DNA of 64,000 nucleotides from Rhizobium sp. RM. Lineage in GTDB: Bacteria > Pseudomonadota > Alphaproteobacteria > Rhizobiales > Rhizobiaceae. The position numbers and the translations under genes were made by a program. Shown here in pieces: positions 52,026 through 60,427 of this stretch. The notes beneath the pieces were generated by a model. The model made no database searches. It had not been told where the DNA came from and was given only the letters and a program-made list of their open reading frames with translations. The DNA lies in NCBI RefSeq assembly GCF_013390595.1, contig NZ_JACAWV010000024.1, positions 1 through 64,000 of the forward strand. Direction: 5' to 3'. The stretch's first letter is position 1. Every line of letters begins with the position of its first letter.

Positions 52026-52406
52026 TCACTTGGCGATCCTATTTATTTCGGCTTGGGTCATGGAGGTTATCAACTCCACAACTGCATCCATTGAATAGGG
52101 TTTTGGAATGAAGATTGCGTCGCCGGGCACATCCTCGTTTCGTAATACATGCCTTCCAGAGACGATAATCGTCGGTATCGTCATTCGTGCTGTGGAGATC
52201 ATTTTGGCGAGATCCAACCCGCTGAGCCCTCCAGGCATATCGATGTCTGTGATCACCGCGTCGATCTTGGTTTGCCCAAGGACTGCAATGGCTTCAAGGA
52301 CGTTCGCGGTTTCGACTACGTCGAAACCTTCGCCAAGGAGTGTGTCGGCCAGAACCATCCGCAGAAGTGGTTCATCTTCGACAATGAGAACTGTGCTCTG
52401 GTACAT
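52026..52406 (-). CDS. single-domain response regulator
   Basis: A 126-residue receiver: TVLIVEDEPLLRMVLADTLL, AVITDIDMPGGLSGLDLAKM (phospho-Asp), TIIVSGRHV and FIPKPYSMDAVVELI. The ATG at 52406 has GGAGG 6 nt upstream; the longer frame is not supported. No output domain and no kinase directly beside it; the hybrid kinase at 47344 is the nearest candidate partner. Confidence 0.88.
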   Translation of the reverse strand: MYQSTVLIVEDEPLLRMVLADTLLGEGFDVVETANVLEAIAVLGQTKIDAVITDIDMPGGLSGLDLAKMISTARMTIPTIIVSGRHVLRNEDVPGDAIFIPKPYSMDAVVELITSMTQAEINRIAK

Positions 52407-52724
52407 TGGCAGCCTCCGCAAGTCGGTTCCAACTAAATGGTCCCACATGAGTTGATTGCCCCCTCCGGTGAAAGTATTCAGGAACTTATTTAATAAAATA
52501 CAAATAAAATGGCCGAGGAGGAGTCGCGGGGATTCCGCGTTCACGGACCTCTACGACGTGCCTTCGACAACCCGATTCGTTAAGCATCGTGAGTGGTAGA
52601 ATTGGGACATGGATTTCGACAATCCGATCGGCAGGAACCGGAATTTTATTGTGAGATGCCTTTTCGGTTCGCCGCTGCCAGATTTTTCTGGTCTGAATTA
52701 TTCTTTTTTGTTCTATGCCAAGCC

Positions 52725-53027
52725 ATGGTTCGTCTAAAGCTCTTTTTATCCGAAAGCTCAAATAATCCCATACGTCCTCAAGACACGACACTCGCACAGG
52801 TTCGGCTACCGACTATCGAGATGGTGTGTGATCTGTGCAGCCGACGGGATCGGTTTGCTCGTAGTAAGCTCGTGCGCACCTTTGGCGCGGCGGCTCCATT
52901 TTCCATGTTGCGCCGCCGCTTGGCCATGGGATGCAAGCGGATGACACACAAAGAAGGCGATCGATGCGAGGCAAATTTTCCCTGCCTCGAACGAGCACTC
53001 GAATACGAGGGTGGCAGGCCCAAGTAG
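52725..53027 (+). CDS. conserved cysteine-containing hypothetical protein
   Basis: A 100-residue protein. Its second half, IEMVCDLCSRRDRFARSKLVRTFG..LRRRLAMGCKRM....RCEANFPCLE, has the CxxC...C...C spacing of a small rhizobial zinc-ribbon-like family of unknown role. The first 25 residues may be overcalled. It points toward the PfpI gene (convergent). Moderate certainty from the Cys pattern alone. Confidence 0.5.
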   Translation: MVRLKLFLSESSNNPIRPQDTTLAQVRLPTIEMVCDLCSRRDRFARSKLVRTFGAAAPFSMLRRRLAMGCKRMTHKEGDRCEANFPCLERALEYEGGRPK

Positions 53028-53093
53028 TGACGACGTTAGGAGCAATTTATCCGGCTCCATTATTTCGGAGCCGGACCAAGCTGTGGAGAGACA

Positions 53094-53654
53094 TCACGCA
53101 GCGCGGCGTGGATGTGCACCCTCTTCAATCTCTTCAACGATCTTGTTCACAAAGGCGTCTAGATCATCGGGCGACCGCGATGTGATAATTCCGTGATCGA
53201 CAACAACTTGCTCATCCAGCCACCGGCCGCCAGCATTTTTCACGTCCGTCCTGATAGATCCGAAGGATGTGACCCTTCGGTCTTTGACGGCACCTGCCTC
53301 AATCAGAAGCCATGGTGCGTGGCATATAGCAGCGACAACTTTGCCAGATTTTGTAAATTCTCGAACCACGCGCATAGCGCTCTCATCGGCGCGCAGCTTA
53401 TCAGGGTTGATCTGACCACCCGGCAGGACGAGTGCGTCGAAATCTCCGATCACGACGTCGTTCGCGGCAAGATCAGCGTCGATACTATCTCCCCAGTCAG
53501 CCTTGTCCCAGCTTTTGATCTTGCCGGCTTTGATTGAGGCAATCTTCACCTCAGCGCCACGCTTCCTCAGTTCATCGAGGGGGACCCTTAATTCCGAACG
53601 CTCGTATCCGTCCGTTGCCAAGATTAGGATTTTTGCTTTGTCGATCGAAGTCAT
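53094..53654 (-). CDS. DJ-1/PfpI-family protein
   Basis: A 186-residue class I glutamine-amidotransferase-like protein of the PfpI/YhbO group: ILATDGYERSELRVPLDEL has Glu18, DALVLPGGQINPDKLR forms the flavodoxin-like core, and AAICHAPWLL holds the nucleophile Cys111 with the adjacent His. Members are stress-induced deglycases/proteases. A perfect EcfG consensus lies 112-136 nt upstream, so general-stress control is likely. Confidence 0.92.
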   Translation of the reverse strand: MTSIDKAKILILATDGYERSELRVPLDELRKRGAEVKIASIKAGKIKSWDKADWGDSIDADLAANDVVIGDFDALVLPGGQINPDKLRADESAMRVVREFTKSGKVVAAICHAPWLLIEAGAVKDRRVTSFGSIRTDVKNAGGRWLDEQVVVDHGIITSRSPDDLDAFVNKIVEEIEEGAHPRRAA

Positions 53655-53765
53655 ATCTTTCTCCTCTTCGGTTCAGGAACGACTGCTTCGGCACAGCATA
53701 CGTCTCGACAGAAAGGGCGAGGCGCCGTCTTTGTGAACGCGTGTGGCCGGAGCGCCTGTTAGAGG

Positions 53766-53790
53766 AACGTCGTCTCAACGGCATAGTTCC
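53766..53790 (-). promoter_or_regulatory. EcfG promoter, perfect consensus
   Basis: Minus strand GGAAC (53790-53786), 16 nt, CGTT (53769-53766): exact match to the alphaproteobacterial general-stress consensus, directed at the PfpI gene. Region 53655-53956 holds no gene. Confidence 0.7.
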
Positions 53791-53956
53791 CGGCTGTCGG
53801 ATTGGCCAGACCTCCCTCATCGCGCCGAAGCAGCATTAACGCTCTCAAGAATTCCGCTGGCCGATTCCGCGAGTTGACGTGCCCGTTGTATCTTCATGTG
53901 AGGGAACATTTTGCCTGGCTCCACATTTTCGGTGCAAACTCTCAGGGCAGGGCCTC

Positions 53957-54538
53957 ATGCGCGATCTTCTCACGAGCTTTATTCTCATCGGCTGTCTTCT
54001 GCCGGTCACGGCGGGAGCGATGCGGATCTCATCTGGTTTCACGACAGGTTCTGACGATCCGAAAGAAATCGTGGACAACCAGCCCCTATGGTCTTTTGAG
54101 GTCCGTCGTGTCGACCGTGGTAAGCAATCCTACGAACGGCTGCCATCCATCTACGCGCCAGATGCCAAGGTTTCACCGTCCAACCGAGCGAATTTATCGC
54201 CGTTACCTGCGGCAGCGATATCCGGATCGCCGGCTGGAAACGTTTTGCGCGTTTCAAAGTTGCGGGAGGAGTGGTGTATCAAAAGATACCGCTCCTATGA
54301 TCCCTTAAACAATACGTATCAACCGTTTGGCGGAGGATCGCGCCGGACATGTGTTGCTCCACTCGAAGATCCTGCACTTTCTGCTGACACTGCTCGTGGT
54401 GGAGGAGATGCGCAAACCTACGACGCGAACGCTCGGTGGTGCATGCAGCGCTACAGTTCGTACAGAATTGCCGACAACACCTACCAGCCGTTTACCGGGA
54501 GTCGGAAAAGCTGCAAAGGCCCGACTAACGCCGGGTAA
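53957..54538 (+). CDS. secreted protein with two BA14K-type repeats
   Basis: A 193-residue protein with a signal peptide (MRDLLTSFILIGCLLPVTAGA) and two copies of the BA14K signature: EEWCIKRYRSYDPLNNTYQPFGG..RRTC and ARWCMQRYSSYRIADNTYQPFTG..KSC, about 60 residues apart. BA14K proteins were first described in Brucella as immunoreactive, lectin-like surface proteins. Normal members have one repeat at the C-terminus. No ribosome site stands out, but this ATG fits the signal peptide. Confidence 0.75.
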   Translation: MRDLLTSFILIGCLLPVTAGAMRISSGFTTGSDDPKEIVDNQPLWSFEVRRVDRGKQSYERLPSIYAPDAKVSPSNRANLSPLPAAAISGSPAGNVLRVSKLREEWCIKRYRSYDPLNNTYQPFGGGSRRTCVAPLEDPALSADTARGGGDAQTYDANARWCMQRYSSYRIADNTYQPFTGSRKSCKGPTNAG

Positions 54539-54571
54539 CTCTGCACCAAATTTTCTTGTGCCCAGGAAATG

Positions 54572-54596
54572 GGAACAATCAGGCTATTCCAATGTT
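54572..54596 (+). promoter_or_regulatory. EcfG-like promoter
   Basis: GGAAC (54572-54576), 16 nt, TGTT (54593-54596). It lies 150 nt before the gene at 54746, with no other recognisable gene between. Confidence 0.55.
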
Positions 54597-54745
54597 AGGA
54601 CGACTGAGCGCGGACCGTGTCAACCGGACGCGGCAGGGATGGTGAACATTGCGGTTTTTCCGGTTTCTCGCATTGGCTAACGAAATGGCAGACGAGCGCC
54701 CAACCTGTCCGGTCTCGCACTCACCCAAGTTAATGGGTACCCCCA

Positions 54746-55042
54746 ATGTCGTACCTGATCGAAATACTGCTACCGACAAACTTCGAGTGCGGTTGCCAAG
54801 CTCTAGAGGAGATCACATCCACCCTCGTCAGAAAGTTTGGCGGTGTCACTATACACGAGAAATCCGCAGCTCATGGCCTTTGGACGGACAATGGACGAAC
54901 GGAATTTGATCGCATTACATTTGTCGAGGTGATGGCGGACGAAGTAGACAGAGACTGGTGGAACGATTATCGGCGCATTCTGGAGCTTCGCCTGTCCCAA
55001 AGCGAAATCGTGGTCCGGTTCAGCAATATTGAGCGTCTGTGA
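54746..55042 (+). CDS. conserved hypothetical protein
   Basis: A 98-residue protein: MSYLIEILLPTNFECG..., LVRKFGGVTIHEKSAAHGLW..NGRTEFDRITFVEVMADEVDRDWW and LSQSEIVVRFSNIERL. The pattern matches a small rhizobial family of unknown function predicted to be an alpha/beta (ferredoxin-like) fold. EcfG-like promoter upstream. Confidence 0.6.
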   Translation: MSYLIEILLPTNFECGCQALEEITSTLVRKFGGVTIHEKSAAHGLWTDNGRTEFDRITFVEVMADEVDRDWWNDYRRILELRLSQSEIVVRFSNIERL

Positions 55043-55172
55043 CCAAGTCGGGGGAGCCTGACGGGGACAATCCGCAGATCGCCAGCGGTGGAACCGGGCT
55101 TTTTTGTCCAGCATTGCAGAACCGCGTTTTGGGGAAACTGAAGTTTGGTACGATTTTATCCGAGAATTTATC

Positions 55173-55198
55173 GGAACAGATCCAGGTATCCCTGTGTT
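55173..55198 (+). promoter_or_regulatory. EcfG-like promoter
   Basis: GGAAC (55173-55177), 17 nt, TGTT (55195-55198), 58 nt before the DUF892 gene. Confidence 0.6.
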
Positions 55199-55255
55199 TT
55201 TCCGCGGTAATGCCAAACCACTGGCTTGTCTGAACCAATCGAAATGGAGGAAACG

Positions 55256-55756
55256 ATGGCAAACGAAAAGACACTTGATGACCTTTTTCTTGATACGTTG
55301 AAGGATATCTATTTCGCCGAAAAACAGATCCTCAAGGCTCTGCCGAAGATGGCGCGTGCGGCGCAATCTGAGGAAGGCAAAGCCGGTTTCCTACAGCATA
55401 GGGACGAAACTCAAGGGCAGATCGAACGCCTCGAGCAGGTGTTTGAACTGCTGGGTAAGTCAGCACGCGGCAAGACCTGTGAAGCCATCCAAGGAATCAT
55501 TGCTGAAGGCGAGGAGATCATCGAAGACTTCAAGGGTTCGGTCGCGCTCGATGCGGGCCTAATTTCTTCGGCACAGGCCGTTGAACACTATGAAATCGCC
55601 CGATACGGGACGTTGATCGAATGGGCGAAACAGCTCGGGCTCAAGGACGCCGTCCCACTTCTTCAGCAGAACCTCGCAGAAGAGGAAGCCACCGACAAAA
55701 AGCTAACTGCGCTGGCCAAAACGTCAGCAAACGCAAAAGGCAAAAAAGCTGCCTGA
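55256..55756 (+). CDS. DUF892 (YciE/YciF-type) ferritin-like protein
   Basis: A 166-residue four-helix protein: [72 protein letters not shown] and [20 protein letters not shown] carry the Glu/His ligands of this di-iron group. The tail is Lys/Ala rich. These proteins are induced by general, osmotic or oxidative stress. ATG 55256 has GGAGG just upstream; EcfG-like promoter before it, terminator after it. Confidence 0.92.
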   Translation: MANEKTLDDLFLDTLKDIYFAEKQILKALPKMARAAQSEEGKAGFLQHRDETQGQIERLEQVFELLGKSARGKTCEAIQGIIAEGEEIIEDFKGSVALDAGLISSAQAVEHYEIARYGTLIEWAKQLGLKDAVPLLQQNLAEEEATDKKLTALAKTSANAKGKKAA

Positions 55757-55774
55757 GCATCTGCGTACCATCTG

Positions 55775-55801
55775 AGGCCGCCACTGAGGCGGCCTTTGTT
55801 T
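55775..55801 (+). terminator. terminator after the DUF892 gene
   Basis: AGGCCGCC (55775-55782), 5-nt loop, GGCGGCCT (55788-55795), then TTGTTTT. A strong rho-independent structure 18 nt after the stop; the catalase gene begins 24 nt later and so needs its own promoter or read-through. Confidence 0.8.
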
Positions 55802-55824
55802 TCCACCCTACCGAGGACATTCCA

Positions 55825-57805
55825 GTGCCAAAGAAATCCGGCACAGATACTCCGGCAAAAGTGGATCGACATGACCAGAAGCTTGAGCGTGGTCGCGGCG
55901 GCGAGTTACATCAAACGGCCGAAGACGGATTTGACGTCCTGACGACATCTCAGGGCGCACCGGTTGCGGACGATCAAAACACTTTACGTGTTGGCGCCCG
56001 TGGGCCAGCGTTGGTGGAGGATTTCCATTTTCTAGAGAAAATCTTCCATTTCGATCATGAGCGGATTCCAGAGCGCGGTGTTCATGCGCGTGGGTACGGC
56101 GCGCATGGCTATTTTGAGACCTATGAATCCCTATCCGCTTATACACGAGCAGACGTTTTCCAGCGCGCGGGCGAGAAAACTCCTGTCTTCGTTCGCTTTT
56201 CGACAGTTGCGGGAAAACAAAGGCGCGGCTGACCTTGCTCGCGACGTCCGTGGTTTTGCGGTCAAAATGTACACAAAAGAGGGTAACTGGGACCTAGTCG
56301 GAAACAATATCCCGGTCTTCTTCATTCAGGATGCGATCAAGTTTCCCGATCTCATCCACGCAGCAAAACAAGAGCCCGATCGCGCATTTCCACAAGCGCA
56401 GACCGCTCACGATAATTTCTGGGACTTTATCAGCCTCACCCCCGAAAGCATGCATATGGTGATGTGGATCATGTCAGATCGCACGATCCCACGTTCGCTG
56501 CGGTTCATGGAAGGTTTTGGGGTCCATACCTTTCGTTTTATCAACGCGAAGGACCAGTCGAGCTTTGTCAAGTTTCATTGGAAGCCGAAGTTGGGACTGC
56601 AGTCTGTTGCTTGGAACGAGGCGGTCAAAATTAACGGTGCGGATCCGGAGTATCATCGTCGCGATCTCTGGCAGTCGATCCAGTCAGGAAATTTCCCGGA
56701 GTGGGAACTCGGCGTTCAACTTTTCGATGAGAATTTTGCCAACGGCTTCGACTTTGACGTCCTCGATCCTACCAAGCTTATCCCGGAAGAGGTTCTGCCA
56801 GTAAAACCGATTGGCAGGCTCGTGCTCGACCGCATACCTGACAACTTTTTTGCGGAAACCGAGCAGGTCGCGTTCATGACCCAGAATGTACCTCCTGGAA
56901 TCGGCTTTTCCAATGATCCGCTTCTTCAAGGCCGGAACTTTTCGTATCTCGATACTCAGTTGAAGCGGTTGGGAGGTCCAAATTTCACGCATCTACCGAT
57001 CAACGCTCCAAAGTGTCCTTTCGCGCATTTCCAGCAGGATGGTCATATGGCAATGCGCAATCCCGTAGGAAGAGCAAACTATGAGCCAAATTCGTTTAGC
57101 GAGGGACCACGAGAAAGCGCGACGCGTGGATACCGCCATTTCCCGGTCGAAGCGGCTGGTCAAAAAGTGCAACTTCGTCCGGAAAGCTTCGCTGACCACT
57201 ACAGCCAGGCACGGAAATTCTTCATCAGTCAAACCCCACCCGAACAACGCCATATCATCATGGCCCTCACGTTTGAACTCAGCAAAGTCGAGACACCAGC
57301 AATCGGGGAGAGAATGGTCTCCCACCTCCTGAACATCGATGAGACGCTCGCAGCGGAAGTGGCCCATCGGCTTGGCATCCAGACCATGCCGAAACCGGCA
57401 CCAGCCGCGGTCACCGCCAGGCAGGATCTCGAACCCTCTCCCGTCTTGAGCATTGTCAACGGAGGGCCCAATCGGTTTGAAGACCGCAAGCTCGGTATTC
57501 TGGTCAACGATGGTGTCGATCCAAAGCTTTTGGACGGCCTGACGAGTGCAGACTTAAAGGCAAAAGGTACGGTCGAACTAGTTGCCCCCAAAGTGGGTGG
57601 CGTGACTGCTTCTGACGGAAGTTTTATTAAGGCGCACCACATGATTGACGGTGGTCCATCAGTCCTGTTCGACGCAGTAGCTATACTTACCTCTGCCGAG
57701 GGTATCGGAGATCTATTAACGGAGGCGACGGCCCGTGACTTCGTGGCAGACGCATTTCAGCATTGCAAATTCATCGGATACACCGAAGCCGGATTGCCAC
57801 TGTAG
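55825..57805 (+). pseudogene. katE: large-subunit catalase (KatE/HPII type), frameshifted
   Basis: Frame 1 from GTG 55825 encodes the start ([50 protein letters not shown] with the catalytic His, [13 protein letters not shown]). At the AAAA run 56214-56217 the sense moves to the frame ending at 57805: [53 protein letters not shown] and a C-terminal flavodoxin-like domain (from about residue 530). Removing one A gives about 659 residues, typical of large clade 2 catalases. Either a recent loss or a homopolymer sequencing error. Confidence 0.85.
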
Positions 57806-58213
57806 GAAAAAGCGGGGGTGTCGCAAGGCGGCACTGCATGGAAGGTACCGCCTCCTTGTTCATCCTCTTTCGACGGAGCACTATCGCATCTCAAGACTTA
57901 GAAAGCGGAGGGGGAGGAACTTTATTTTGAACATTCCCCACTATCACACGAAGCGGTGTGAGACGTTGAGTTCCTTTAAACATATCTGAGGCAGAACCAG
58001 CGAATGACGAACCTGTTCGGCGCGCGGAGGGTCCGCGGAAGGGCTCCAAAGGCGTCGTTTCCTCCACTTCACATCATCCCGTTTTTTAACTCAAAAAACT
58101 GTGAAACTTTTTCATATGCGGAGAGTTTGGTCTGAGGCAGATCGGCTCATGTTTTCCCGGCATACAATCATGAAAACAAACGCGGATCGCATCTGTTTGC
58201 GAGGAGATATCGT
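57806..58213. other. intergenic region without recognised gene
   Basis: About 400 nt with no recognised gene, hairpin terminator or GGAAC-type promoter. It contains the promoter of the small-peptide/PhnA-like operon, probably within 58080-58200, which is AT-rich. Confidence 0.4.
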
Positions 58214-58288
58214 ATGAATTCCATTATTTATCTCGTTGGACTGGTCGTGGTCGTCCTGTTTATTCTCTCACTCCTGGGGTTACGCTGA
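58214..58288 (+). CDS. 24-residue membrane miniprotein
   Basis: MNSIIYLVGLVVVVLFILSL then LGLR: a single transmembrane peptide. GAGGAG lies 7 nt before the ATG, and the stop overlaps the start of the next gene as TGATG. Both features indicate real, coupled translation. Similar very small peptides precede PhnA-like genes in rhizobia. It may be a subunit or chaperone of that membrane protein. Confidence 0.7.
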   Translation: MNSIIYLVGLVVVVLFILSLLGLR

Positions 58289-59373
58289 TGATCGATTCAA
58301 CCGATATTGATAAAAGTCCAACCCGCAGCTACGTCGACTGGCCAGCCATTTTCGCCGGTGCTGTCATCGCTTCGGGCGCAATGGCAGTTCTTACGGCTTT
58401 TGCCAGCGGACTGGGATTGAGCTCGATCTCTGTCGATGAAGGTGGAGACGTTAGCTCGTTCTGGCTAATTATCACGGGCCTTTTCGTGATCATTTCGATG
58501 GTCGCGTGCTACATGCTGGGCGGCTACATCGCAGGCAGGATGCGCCGACCTGCTGGCTCAACCGATCGCGACGAATTGACCACCCGCGACGGGATAAATG
58601 GCTTGGTGGTCTGGGGGATCGGCACGGTGGTCTCAGCATTTCTCGCCCTGGGCATTTTATCCGGCGGTGCAAAGGCTGTCGGGAGTGTTGCTCAAACCGC
58701 CCTTGAAGCGACTGGATCTGCGGTCGGGGGCGCGGTACAAGGCACGGGACAGGTTGCTGGTGGGTTGATTTCAGGCGCTGGAAGCGCGGCTGGAGGTCTT
58801 GCGCAGGGAGCTGGACAGGCGGCACCGAGTATCGAACAGATGCTTCCACAAGGTCTCAAGGCCAATCCCCTTGATTATTTCACGGACACTTTGCTGCGTG
58901 CCGAAACTCAGAGGAACCAGTCGCCGAGTGTTCAAAACGCTGGTGATTACCAGAGGCAGATCAGCGGCATTCTCGGCAACCTGCTTTCAACCGGGCAAAT
59001 CTCTGATGCCGAGCGCACCTGGTTGACAAACGAAGTCAGTGCACGAACTAGCATCAGTCAGGCCGACGCGCAGGCGCGTGTCGACGAAACGGTGGAGCGT
59101 ATTCAGGCATTGAGGACTCAAGCACAACAAAAGGTCGACGAAGCCAAAAAGCAGATTGACGATATGAGAGCGCAGGCCGAACAGGCTCTGGCAGATGCCA
59201 AGACGAAAGCTGCAGATGCAGCTGAAAAGGCTAGGATTGCTGGTGTGCTCAGCGCATTTCTGCTGGCAGCTTCCGCGCTGGTATCTGCGGCCGCCTCGTA
59301 CATTGGTGGCGTTCATGGCGGTCGTCATCGTGACGAAGGCCGGATCTGGGGTGGCCTCGCGTACCGGAAATGA
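58288..59373 (+). CDS. PhnA-like membrane protein
   Basis: A 361-residue inner-membrane protein of the family named PhnA-like in Rhizobiales (no link to phosphonate use shown). It has three N-terminal membrane segments (VDWPAIFAGAVIASGAMAVL, FWLIITGLFVIISMVACYML, GLVVWGIGTVVSAFLALGIL), a Gly/Ala-rich repeat (GTGQVAGGLISGAGSAAGGLAQGAGQA in part), a long coiled coil (about 240-315) and a C-terminal membrane segment. Coupled to the 24-residue peptide. Role unknown, possibly envelope stress. Confidence 0.75.
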   Translation: MIDSTDIDKSPTRSYVDWPAIFAGAVIASGAMAVLTAFASGLGLSSISVDEGGDVSSFWLIITGLFVIISMVACYMLGGYIAGRMRRPAGSTDRDELTTRDGINGLVVWGIGTVVSAFLALGILSGGAKAVGSVAQTALEATGSAVGGAVQGTGQVAGGLISGAGSAAGGLAQGAGQAAPSIEQMLPQGLKANPLDYFTDTLLRAETQRNQSPSVQNAGDYQRQISGILGNLLSTGQISDAERTWLTNEVSARTSISQADAQARVDETVERIQALRTQAQQKVDEAKKQIDDMRAQAEQALADAKTKAADAAEKARIAGVLSAFLLAASALVSAAASYIGGVHGGRHRDEGRIWGGLAYRK

Positions 59374-59525
59374 GCGAGCCGGAGTGCCGCTTCCGACAGA
59401 TGGTAGGCGGCGCTTCACCCTTTCTCGGCGACCTCTCGGCGGTTTGGACCTGAGCCGTATCTGTCGGGTTCCCCCGCAAAATTTTATGGAACTCGCGTCG
59501 TAGGACGCTGTCAATCTGGGAGGGC

Positions 59526-60308
59526 ATGATGTCGAATATTTCAGCTGTAGCGCTCGTCACCGGAGGGGGATCTGGAATTGGAAAAGCGGCGGCGATTGCA
59601 CTTGCTGATAGTTTCAAGATCGGCGTGCTCGGTCGAACCGAAAGAGAAATACTAGAAACAGTTAATGCAATCCACTCCCTTGGCGGCGAGGCGATAGCGC
59701 TCGTTGCCGACGTGTCTAGTGAACCCCAGATGCGATCAGCAGTTCGGGACCTCGTCGACCGTTTCGGCAGGCTTGATGTGGTTGTTGCCAATGCGGGGAT
59801 AAATGGCGTGTGGGCGCCGATTGATGATCTCACACTTGATGAGTGGGATTCAACACTCAAGACCAACCTTACCGGTACGTTTCTTACCATCCGCGAGACC
59901 GTACCGGAACTTAAGAAATCTGGTGGAGGATCCATCATCGTGGTTTCATCCATCAACGGGACAAGGACTTTCACGACACCGGGCGCGACTGCGTACACGG
60001 CCACCAAAGCCGGACAGGTCGCGATGGTTCAACAACTCGCACTTGAACTCGCGCGCCATAATATCAGGATCAATGCTGTATGCCCTGGAGAGATCGAAAC
60101 GAACATCGAGGCAAATACCAGCCTTCGGAAAAAACAGGACACTGAGATTCCTGTCGTCTGGCCAGAGGGGCAGGTGCCGATTACTGGCGGGCGACCCGGA
60201 CGAAGCGAGGACGTTGCAGAGCTAATTGCCTTCCTGGCCTCACAAAAGTCGCGTCACATCACCGGATCCCCGGTCTGGATCGATGGAGGGCAAGGCTTGC
60301 TTCGTTGA
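59526..60308 (+). CDS. short-chain dehydrogenase/reductase
   Basis: A 260-residue classical SDR: ALVTGGGSGIGKAAA (TGxxxGxG), VVANAGINGVW (NAG), SSING with Ser and YTATKAGQ with the YxxxK pair, and a C-terminus ending ITGSPVWIDGGQGLLR. It uses NAD(P)H; substrate not predictable. GGGAGGG before the ATG. It is followed by treZ after 119 nt, so may be in the same transcript. Confidence 0.92.
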   Translation: MMSNISAVALVTGGGSGIGKAAAIALADSFKIGVLGRTEREILETVNAIHSLGGEAIALVADVSSEPQMRSAVRDLVDRFGRLDVVVANAGINGVWAPIDDLTLDEWDSTLKTNLTGTFLTIRETVPELKKSGGGSIIVVSSINGTRTFTTPGATAYTATKAGQVAMVQQLALELARHNIRINAVCPGEIETNIEANTSLRKKQDTEIPVVWPEGQVPITGGRPGRSEDVAELIAFLASQKSRHITGSPVWIDGGQGLLR

Positions 60309-60427
60309 GTGCCGCCAACGGGAACGTCTCGGCCTGTTCGAGTGCCCGTTTCCATGATCATTCCGAAAAATTCTCGCATGAGCCTCGGATAGAGCCTGAC
60401 ACGCACCATGCGAGTGGGGGTAGCTGA

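Noticed and set aside
59249..60007. 252-codon minus-strand frame
   Set aside because: Ser/Thr-rich shadow of the SDR gene; the SDR frame carries all catalytic motifs.
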